Below, piece after piece: positions 16,753 through 21,529 of a DNA stretch of 21,529 bases (position 1 is the first letter of the stretch; each line of letters starts with the position of its first letter). The translations under genes and the position numbers were made by a program. The notes under the pieces are model-generated. The model made no database searches. It was not told where the DNA came from and saw only the letters and a program-made list of their open reading frames with translations. The stretch covers positions 1 through 21,529 of the forward strand of contig JAEWOR010000065.1 in assembly GCA_023399595.1 (NCBI GenBank), in the 5' to 3' direction. Source of the stretch: Bacteroidota bacterium (GTDB taxonomy: Bacteria > Bacteroidota > Bacteroidia > Flavobacteriales > Weeksellaceae).

Positions 16753-17145
16753 ATGAATTTAGAAGGAAGAAAAATAATAGTGAATAAATCTTCAAAAGAA
16801 TTGGCTGAGCTTTTAAAAACTGCTGATAATTACAAAGATTTTATGCCAGATGGACTTCAGAAATTTGAATCTAGAGAAGATGGATTCAAGTTTGGCTTGA
16901 AAGGGATGCCAGAAATTGCTTTGAAAATAGGTGACGTTTCTGAAAAAGGAGCTATTTTAACCTCTGCCAATCCAAGTTTAGAATTTACACTAACTGCAGC
17001 TTTGAATGCTATTGGTGAAAATCAAACGGAAGCACAGATGCTTTTTGAAGGAAAATTCAATCCATTTATTAAAATGATGGTGGAAAAACCACTTCAAAAT
17101 TTCATTAATTCGCTTACAGATAAAATAGAGGCGCTTTATAAATAA
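16753..17145 (+). CDS. SRPBCC (START-like) family protein
   Basis: 130 residues, the usual size of a single SRPBCC/START-like ligand-binding domain. It begins with an 'nleG+k...n.s..el...L.d...y..fMPdgl' pattern, which resembles the opening strand and helix of polyketide-cyclase-like proteins. A beta-rich middle and a long C-terminal helix (about residues 100-129) follow. No catalytic residues can be pointed out, and no ligand can be named. Short, soluble, no signal peptide, so it is cytoplasmic. It has its own promoter-like element and terminator, so it is probably transcribed alone. Confidence 0.72.
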   Translation: MNLEGRKIIVNKSSKELAELLKTADNYKDFMPDGLQKFESREDGFKFGLKGMPEIALKIGDVSEKGAILTSANPSLEFTLTAALNAIGENQTEAQMLFEGKFNPFIKMMVEKPLQNFINSLTDKIEALYK

Positions 17146-17167
17146 TTGCTCCTTTTACACAAGATAT

Positions 17168-17198
17168 AGACTTTTCAAGCATTGGAAAGTCTTTTTTT
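17168..17198 (+). terminator. Rho-independent terminator after the SRPBCC gene
   Basis: AGACTTTTC (17168-17176) pairs with GGAAAGTCT (17184-17192 region) with one T-G wobble around a 7-base loop. A run of seven T follows to 17198. It starts 22 bp after the SRPBCC stop codon. Confidence 0.85.
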
Positions 17199-17240
17199 GA
17201 TATTTAGTGGAAAATAAATTCCTAATTATTACATTAATCT

Positions 17241-17248
17241 TATCTTTG
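17241..17248 (+). promoter_or_regulatory. Putative -7 promoter element for the hemJ-like gene
   Basis: TATCTTTG matches TAnnTTTG exactly, 17 bp before the ATG at 17266. There is no TTG at the -33 distance. Lying just after a terminator, it may drive the hemJ-like gene and possibly gldF-gldG, as no terminator is seen between them. Confidence 0.5.
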
Positions 17249-17265
17249 CAAATCAATTTTTTACA

Positions 17266-17817
17266 ATGCTTTATACCATTATAAAAGCTTTGCACATTAT
17301 TTTTATGGTGAGTTATTTTGCAGGGATTTTCTACCTTGTAAGAATTTTTGTGTACTATAAAGATACCGATGCTTTTAACGATACCAAAAAATTGATTTTA
17401 CGTGAACAATATGTGTTCATGGCAAGACGTTTATGGAATATCATTACAGTTCCGGCTGGTGTTATAATGACTTTAGCGGGAGTTACAATGATTATTTTGA
17501 ATCCTTCTTTACTAAAAACACCTTGGTTTCATTTGAAGCTTTGCTTTTTAATAGGTTTAGTATTGTATCATTTTTGGTGCTGGAAAAAGGTTTTAGAGAT
17601 AAAATCTTTGAAGGCTGATTCTCTTTCTACGCCGACCATAAAGCTGAGACAGTTCAATGAAATTGCTACGTTTATACTTTTTCTGGTAGTGTTTACAGTC
17701 ATTCTAAAATCTATGGTAATAGAATATTGGTGGCAACTTATTTTAGGATTTATTGTTTTAGTAACAACAATTACAGCAACGGTAAAACTGGTGAATAGAG
17801 GGAAAGGGAAAAAGTGA
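17266..17817 (+). CDS. HemJ/CopD-like membrane protein (UPF0093-type protoporphyrinogen oxidase candidate)
   Basis: 183 residues. About five membrane spans are visible. The N terminus KALHIIFMVSYFAGIFYLVR, with His10 in the first span, closely fits the HemJ/UPF0093 family, which converts protoporphyrinogen IX to protoporphyrin IX in haem synthesis. Further family-like features are RRLWNIITVPAG (residues 54-65), PWFHLKL (86-92, with His89 and Lys91) and RQFNE. Such proteins are often labelled CopD family because the folds are related, so the enzyme assignment is probable rather than proven. A fifth span and a basic NRGKGKK tail close the protein, a little longer than the shortest HemJ proteins. 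It is followed by the heptad repeat and then gldF on the same strand. Confidence 0.75.
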   Translation: MLYTIIKALHIIFMVSYFAGIFYLVRIFVYYKDTDAFNDTKKLILREQYVFMARRLWNIITVPAGVIMTLAGVTMIILNPSLLKTPWFHLKLCFLIGLVLYHFWCWKKVLEIKSLKADSLSTPTIKLRQFNEIATFILFLVVFTVILKSMVIEYWWQLILGFIVLVTTITATVKLVNRGKGKK

Positions 17818-17818
17818 G

Positions 17819-17916
17819 AATCAAGAGTCAAGAGTAAAGAACCAAGAATCAAGAGTCAAGAATCAAGAACCAAGAATCAGGAATCAAGAATCAAGAGTCA
17901 AGAACCAAGAACCAAT
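17819..17916 (+). repeat. Tandem heptanucleotide repeat, 14 units, between the hemJ-like gene and gldF
   Basis: 98 bp read as 14 consecutive 7-base units of form A[AG][TC]CAAG with no insertion or deletion. Three variants alternate: AATCAAG (6 units, one ending CAGG), AGTCAAG (4, one with AAAG) and AACCAAG (4, the last ending CAAT). Variation is almost wholly at bases 2 and 3. The array starts 2 bp after the hemJ-like stop codon and ends 29 bp before the gldF ATG. The plus strand is strongly purine-rich and nearly free of self-complementarity, so its transcript would be unstructured. A period of 7 argues against protein coding. Confidence 0.93.
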
Positions 17917-17945
17917 AACAATCAATTATTAACTAACAACCCATT

Positions 17946-18674
17946 ATGTTTGCAATATTTAAAAAAGAACTTTGGAGCTACTTCGGGAACTGGAGTGCAT
18001 GGCTTATTATAGCTGCTTTCAGTTTAATAGGAGCTTTATTTTTATTTTTCTTTGATAACGATTCTAATATTTTTGAAATAGGAGCTGCTTCACTACAAAG
18101 TTATTTTGTATTGGTGCCTTGGCTTTTAATGTTCATTATTCCAGCGTTATCTATGAAAACCTTTGCTGAAGAACAACAAACAGGAACTTTAAGTTGGCTT
18201 TTTTCTCAACCTTTGAAAATTTCTGATTTGGTTTTTGGGAAATTTTTATCAGTTTGGTTGGTAGGCGCTTTATGTTTAATTCCGTCTTTGGTATATTTAT
18301 ATACTGTGTATGTTTTGGGGGTTCCAGAAGGTAATATTGATTTGGGAATGACTTTCGGGAGTTATTTCGGATTGGTGGTTCTTATTGCAGCTTTTGCTTC
18401 TGTGGGAATTTTAGCTTCTTCGCTTTCGCAAAACCAAATTATGGCTTATTTGCTTGGTGTTTTCATGTGTTTCATCATGTATTTCGGAATAGAACAATTG
18501 GCTAGTTATAAATTATTAGGAGGAGCAGACTTTATTCTTCAAAATTTAGGTTTTTATCAGCATTTTCTTGGTTTTACAAGAGGTTTAATTGATTTTAAAG
18601 ACGTTGCTTATTTTGTGCTAGTAATTGGTGTTGCATTGGTGTTGTCTAATTATTTTATCGGTAAAAAGAAATAG
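17946..18674 (+). CDS. gldF: Gliding motility ABC transporter permease GldF
   Basis: 242 residues with about six membrane spans and an ABC-2-type permease plan. It starts MFAIFKKELWSYFGNW, followed by a span, then PALSMKTFAEEQQTGTLSWL, the conserved cytoplasmic helix segment of this permease group, and ends in GKKK. With GldG and the ATPase GldA it forms an ABC transporter required for gliding in Flavobacterium johnsoniae; the transported substrate is not established. gldG follows after 4 bp, so the two are cotranscribed. The upstream transcript probably includes the heptad repeat. No gldA in the window. Call based on sequence style plus pairing with gldG. Confidence 0.92.
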   Translation: MFAIFKKELWSYFGNWSAWLIIAAFSLIGALFLFFFDNDSNIFEIGAASLQSYFVLVPWLLMFIIPALSMKTFAEEQQTGTLSWLFSQPLKISDLVFGKFLSVWLVGALCLIPSLVYLYTVYVLGVPEGNIDLGMTFGSYFGLVVLIAAFASVGILASSLSQNQIMAYLLGVFMCFIMYFGIEQLASYKLLGGADFILQNLGFYQHFLGFTRGLIDFKDVAYFVLVIGVALVLSNYFIGKKK

Positions 18675-18678
18675 TAGT

Positions 18679-20349
18679 ATGAAGAAGTTAAATTTTAAAT
18701 CGCCGCTTGGAATTCTATTATTCATCATTATTCCGGTTGTTGTTATCCTATATTTTACGGGTGTTAGATTAGATCTTACTAAAGAAAAAAGATATACACT
18801 TACAGATAGCACTGTGAAGGTTTTAGAATCTATAAAAAAACCATTGACAGTTGAAGTCTATTTAGAAGGAGATTTTCCTGCAAGTTTTAAACAAATGCAG
18901 AGCGAAACCAAATTTATGTTGGAAGAGTTCAGAAAAATTAATCCGAAAATAGATTTTAAATTTATAGATCCTGTAAAAACAAAAATGACTCAGGATACTT
19001 TAATGGCAATGGGAATGCAGCCTTCTGTACTTCCAGATATTAAAGATGGTAAGATTTCTCAAATTGTAATGTATCCTTATGCGGTGATTAAATATGATAA
19101 AAAAGGAGTTTCTATTCCGCTTATTGTAGAGCAAACGGGGATTGATGCAGATCAGCAGCTTACAAAATCTATGGAAAATTTAGAATACAATTTGGTTTCT
19201 AATATTAAATCCATTTCTAATAATAAAAGAAAAAAAATAGGAATTCTTATTAATCAAGATGAGTTAAGTCCAGACGAGTTTCAAGGTTTCATGCATTTAG
19301 CACTTGAAAATTACGATGCAGGACCTATAATTCCTAAAAATCAAACAGAACTTACTTTGGAAGATATTCCAATGTTAAAGCAGATGAATGCTTTGGTGAT
19401 TGCAAAACCTAGAAAAGCTTTTACAGATAATGAAAAGGTAATTTTGGATCAGTACATCATGAACGGAGGGAAAACCCTATGGATGATTGATGCGGTAAAT
19501 GCAGAAATGGATACTTTGATGCGTTCAAAAAAATTAATGCCTTTCCCAGTAGATTTGAACATGACAGACTTCTTTTTTAACTATGGTTTGCGTATAAACC
19601 CAGCATTAGTAAAGGATGTTAAGAAAATTGCCATGTTGAAAATTGTAACAGGAGAAGTGAATGGAAATCCTCAGTTTACAAGTGTTCCTTGGCCTTATTT
19701 TCCATTAGGAATTGCAGAAAATAACAACCCTATTACGAAGAATATTAATCCTGTTAAATTTGAATTTCCCACTTCTATAGATACTTTGGGAGGTAGAAAA
19801 AATATTAAAACCAATGTTCTTTTTGAATCTAGTGAGAAAACTTTATTAAAGCAAGTCCCTAATTATGTGGATTTAAAGGAAATTGCAAGTGTTGACAGTC
19901 TTGGACAAATGGAAAGACCAAGTACTCCTAAAATTTTTGCTGTTTCTTTGGAAGGAAAATTTAGTTCTGCTTATGCTTCTAGAATTGAACGTAAATCTTA
20001 TCCTGGTTTTAAGGCTTCGAGTCCAGAAAATAAAATGATTGTTATTGCTGATGGTGATGTTGGGAGAAATAAGCTTCATAAAGGTGAACCACTTCCTTTG
20101 GGAATGGATCAGTTGACACAAGAGCAATTCGGGAATGAGCAGTTCTTAAGAAATGCTTTAGATTATTTATTGGATGATAGTAATTTGATGTCTTTAAGAA
20201 ATAGAAATATTGAAGCTAGATTATTAGATAGAAATAGAATTACTGAAGAAAAAACAAAATGGCAGATGATTAACTTGCTGCTTCCATTGGCTATAATTGG
20301 TGCATTGGGAGGTTTATTCTTCTGGTTGAGAAAGAGAAAGTTCAACTAG
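18679..20349 (+). CDS. gldG: Gliding motility ABC transporter component GldG
   Basis: 556 residues. An N-terminal membrane span (about residues 9-27) is followed by RLDLTKEKRYTLTDSTVKVL, the hallmark opening of GldG/ABC-transporter auxiliary proteins. Then comes a long periplasmic domain with EVYLEGDFPASFKQMQSE and IDPVKTKM. A conserved 'MNGGKTLWMIDAV' region follows, then VIADGDVGRNK and the NEQFLRNALDYLLDD motif near the end. A C-terminal span (about 528-550) ends in WLRKRKFN. It works with GldF and GldA in gliding. The in-frame ATG at 18625 lies inside gldF and would place 18 unrelated residues before the span, so the ATG at 18679, 4 bp after the gldF stop, is chosen. A very strong hairpin lies 23 bp downstream. 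Confidence 0.93.
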   Translation: MKKLNFKSPLGILLFIIIPVVVILYFTGVRLDLTKEKRYTLTDSTVKVLESIKKPLTVEVYLEGDFPASFKQMQSETKFMLEEFRKINPKIDFKFIDPVKTKMTQDTLMAMGMQPSVLPDIKDGKISQIVMYPYAVIKYDKKGVSIPLIVEQTGIDADQQLTKSMENLEYNLVSNIKSISNNKRKKIGILINQDELSPDEFQGFMHLALENYDAGPIIPKNQTELTLEDIPMLKQMNALVIAKPRKAFTDNEKVILDQYIMNGGKTLWMIDAVNAEMDTLMRSKKLMPFPVDLNMTDFFFNYGLRINPALVKDVKKIAMLKIVTGEVNGNPQFTSVPWPYFPLGIAENNNPITKNINPVKFEFPTSIDTLGGRKNIKTNVLFESSEKTLLKQVPNYVDLKEIASVDSLGQMERPSTPKIFAVSLEGKFSSAYASRIERKSYPGFKASSPENKMIVIADGDVGRNKLHKGEPLPLGMDQLTQEQFGNEQFLRNALDYLLDDSNLMSLRNRNIEARLLDRNRITEEKTKWQMINLLLPLAIIGALGGLFFWLRKRKFN

Positions 20350-20372
20350 TTTTTATTTGAATAATGAATTTA

Positions 20373-20415
20373 AAAAATAAAGCTTCGGCGCCTGCGGCGC
20401 CGAAGCTTTATTTTT
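20373..20415 (+). terminator. GC-rich 20-bp perfect hairpin after gldG, likely terminator
   Basis: The arms at 20373-20392 and 20396-20415 are perfect complements over 20 bp around a 3-base loop TGC. The core GCTTCGGCGCC is strikingly GC-rich for this genome. The outer A/T pairs end in TTTATTTTT, which gives a good T tract on the plus strand. Position just after gldG fits a terminator, possibly bidirectional, since the left arm begins with an A run. It may also be a repeated extragenic palindrome. Confidence 0.8.
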
Positions 20416-20422
20416 GCAGATT

Positions 20423-20467
20423 TTTATATAAGTTCGCGGTGGCGCAGCCACCGCGAACTTGTATAAA
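20423..20467. repeat. Second GC-rich hairpin (inverted repeat) between gldG and the DUF4268 gene
   Basis: The inner arms AAGTTCGCGGTGGC (20430-20443) and GCCACCGCGAACTT (20447-20460) are perfect around loop GCA. With one T-G wobble the arms extend to 21 bp (20423-20443 and 20447-20467). No T tract follows on either strand, so it is a poor terminator by itself. It lies 7 bp beyond the first hairpin. The two share the apex C-GCA-G in opposite orientation. Confidence 0.85.
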
Positions 20468-20560
20468 TCAACTTCATTTCTTTTAAATTAAGATAAAAAA
20501 AATATCATTGTTAAATAGAATTAAATAAAAATTTAACTATCAACTAAAAACTCTTAACTT

Positions 20561-20989
20561 TCAAACATCCTTTATAAAATCCTCATATTCATAATAAAAG
20601 GTTTCGAATCCAGTCATTTTTTCAACAAAAAACTCAAAGGTTTCTTGCCATGTGTTTTTATTAAAAACAGAAACATTATGCTTTTCTACCCAAATTCTGC
20701 TTATTGTTTTACCATTTTCTAATACATGATGTTCTTCTTTAAAAAAATCACCAATATATTCTTTTAAAATATCTTCTAGGGACCAAATCTTCTCGTAATA
20801 AGCATTTCGGAAAATTTCATCTTTCATTTCTATATCCAAAGAAACCTCTGCTTTTTTGTTATCGGCATAAAATTTAAAAGTAAAATCTTTAATTTTTGTA
20901 TTGTATAAAAGCCATTTTCTAGGAAACGATTTTCCAAAGGAGATCCAGAATTCTTTTTTTAATTGTTGGGATTCTTGTTTGCTAAACAT
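20561..20989 (-). CDS. DUF4268 domain-containing protein
   Basis: 142 residues, soluble, no signal peptide. The opening KKEFWISFGKSF...W..Y.T.IKDF.FKFYADNKKAEVSLDIE, then LEENG-like and RIWVEK segments, matches the DUF4268 family, whose role is unknown; DUF4268 also occurs at the C terminus of some restriction/DNA-binding proteins, but here it stands alone. Aromatic- and acid-rich C terminus (ETFYYEYEDFIKDV). It has a well-formed promoter of its own upstream and lies 80 bp from the insertion sequence end. Convergent with gldG. Family call good; function unknown. Confidence 0.78.
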   Translation of the reverse strand: MFSKQESQQLKKEFWISFGKSFPRKWLLYNTKIKDFTFKFYADNKKAEVSLDIEMKDEIFRNAYYEKIWSLEDILKEYIGDFFKEEHHVLENGKTISRIWVEKHNVSVFNKNTWQETFEFFVEKMTGFETFYYEYEDFIKDV

Positions 20990-21007
20990 AATAAGTTAAA
21001 GTATTTT

Positions 21008-21038
21008 CAAACTTAGTTTTTTTTGAAACTATTTCCAA
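21008..21038 (-). promoter_or_regulatory. Putative promoter for the DUF4268 gene
   Basis: On the minus strand TTG (21036-21038) is followed after exactly 20 bp by TAAGTTTG (21008-21015), a full match to the flavobacterial TTG-N(19-20)-TAnnTTTG arrangement. It is the best promoter in the window, 18 bp before the start codon, and is left intact by the nearby insertion sequence. Confidence 0.65.
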
Positions 21039-21069
21039 ACTCATATGACCAATAAAACATACATTGTAG

Positions 21070-21091
21070 ACCCGTTGTGCATTTAGCACAA
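21070..21091. repeat. Probable IS982 terminal inverted repeat
   Basis: ACCCGTTGTGC then ATTTAGCACAA. It contains a perfect small palindrome TTGTGC-ATTTA-GCACAA and marks the change from ordinary intergenic sequence to the transposase tail region. The partner repeat would lie beyond the right edge. Confidence 0.5.
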
Positions 21092-21108
21092 ATTAATTTT
21101 TATTTTGT

Positions 21109-21529
21109 TTAAACTTTTTTTGAAAACGAAAAAAAATATAGATACTGAATCATTGTAAAGGACGTTATTTTTGACGCAATTCTCGTTGCTAAACCTTGGA
21201 ACGTTTTTGCTAAATTAATATGAATTAAAAATTGTCCGTTTAATTGAGAAATTGCGGTTTCGATTCGTTTTCTAATCTTGGATTTTGCTTTAGAGAATGC
21301 TCCAAAATCATGTTGGTTTTTCCTCATTGGAACAGAAAGTCTAATGTTTGAATAATTGAATAAATCTACCTGAAGTTTTTTACTCATATAGCCTCTATCA
21401 CCTATTAACAGACAGTTTTCAAAGTCATGTTTTATATCATTCAGATAATTTACATCGTGAACATTTGCAGGTGAAAAATCATAAGAATGAAATATTCCGT
21501 TTTTGTCGCAAACCGCATGAAGTTTATAC
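21109..21529 (-). CDS. IS982-family transposase, C-terminal part (5' end outside window)
   Basis: About 139 residues are visible; the frame is open to the window edge, so the ATG at 21387 is internal, not a start. Upstream of it the frame reads YKLHAVCDKNG, then ANVHDVNYL, CLLIGDRGYM, all typical of IS982 transposases. GDRGY carries the second acidic catalytic residue (Asp codon 21397-21399) and KRIETAISQL the catalytic Glu (codon 21259-21261). The first Asp lies outside the window. The tail FQGLATRIASKITSFTMIQY is the usual C-terminal helix. No frameshift is seen in the visible part, so the element may be intact. Confidence 0.9.
   Translation of the reverse strand, partial: YKLHAVCDKNGIFHSYDFSPANVHDVNYLNDIKHDFENCLLIGDRGYMSKKLQVDLFNYSNIRLSVPMRKNQHDFGAFSKAKSKIRKRIETAISQLNGQFLIHINLAKTFQGLATRIASKITSFTMIQYLYFFSFSKKV

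Larger units (their letters stand above)
21070..21529 (-). mobile_element. IS982-family insertion sequence, 3' part only
   Basis: The element contains the C-terminal part of an IS982-type transposase and reaches the right edge of the window. Its probable inner end is at 21070, where the sequence ACCCGTTGTGC starts, with TTGTGC and GCACAA forming a 6-bp inverted repeat (21075-21091). IS982 elements commonly end in ACCC-type terminal repeats. The other end and any target duplication are outside the window, so the boundary is inferred. Confidence 0.75.

Noticed and set aside
17819..17916. Heptad array as a CRISPR or as coding repeat
   Set aside because: Units are 7 bp with no spacers, and the period is not a multiple of 3, so neither a CRISPR array nor an in-frame peptide repeat fits.
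18625..18678. Longer GldG start at 18625
   Set aside because: It lies inside gldF and adds residues unlike GldG; the ATG 4 bp after gldF fits operon spacing.
20373..20467. GC-rich hairpins as integron attC sites or an origin
   Set aside because: Perfect arms with 3-base loops lack the bulges and end boxes of attC sites, and there is no integrase, DnaA-box cluster or iteron nearby.

Overview
The window is about 21.5 kb of AT-rich DNA from a member of the Bacteroidota, class Flavobacteriia. The evidence is gene content (porU-porV, gldJ, gldF-gldG), many lipoprotein and flavobacterial-type signal peptides, few Shine-Dalgarno sequences, and repeated matches to the Bacteroidota -7 promoter element TAnnTTTG just upstream of genes. 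Protein style suggests the Chryseobacterium/Cloacibacterium group (Weeksellaceae), but that is an inference. No tRNA, rRNA or CRISPR array was seen.

Layout. 1-191: 3' end of an AraC-family regulator, then a strong terminator. 472-3353: an L,D-transpeptidase lipoprotein on the plus strand facing a two-gene minus-strand unit (bilobed aspartyl protease with PDZ domain, then a two-span membrane protein). 3436-5636: ahcY (S-adenosylhomocysteine hydrolase) and a divergent Sfp-type phosphopantetheinyl transferase. 5617-7875: a FUSC/YccS-like membrane protein. 7951-13033: porU-porV, coding for the type IX secretion (T9SS) sortase and its outer-membrane partner. 13199-14785: gldJ, divergent from porU. 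14847-17145: murF, a Nudix hydrolase and an SRPBCC protein. 17266-20349: a HemJ/CopD-like membrane protein, a 14-unit heptanucleotide repeat, and gldF-gldG. 20373-20467: two very strong GC-rich hairpins. 20561-20989: a DUF4268 protein. 21070-21529: the 3' end of an IS982-family insertion sequence that runs off the window.

How the genes fit together. Five genes belong to the T9SS/gliding machinery. PorU removes C-terminal sorting signals from secreted cargo and PorV carries cargo at the outer membrane. GldJ is an outer-membrane lipoprotein tied to the GldK ring and the motor. GldF and GldG are the membrane parts of an ABC transporter whose ATPase, GldA, is not in the window. murF and the L,D-transpeptidase act on peptidoglycan; the rest is housekeeping or uncharacterised.

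No wholly new enzymatic system is evident. The least explained parts are non-coding: the heptad array before gldF, the paired GC-rich hairpins after gldG, and the dense promoter/terminator layouts, including two genes predicted to have almost no 5' leader. Three of four convergent gene pairs overlap at their 3' ends; the fourth is separated by the hairpins.
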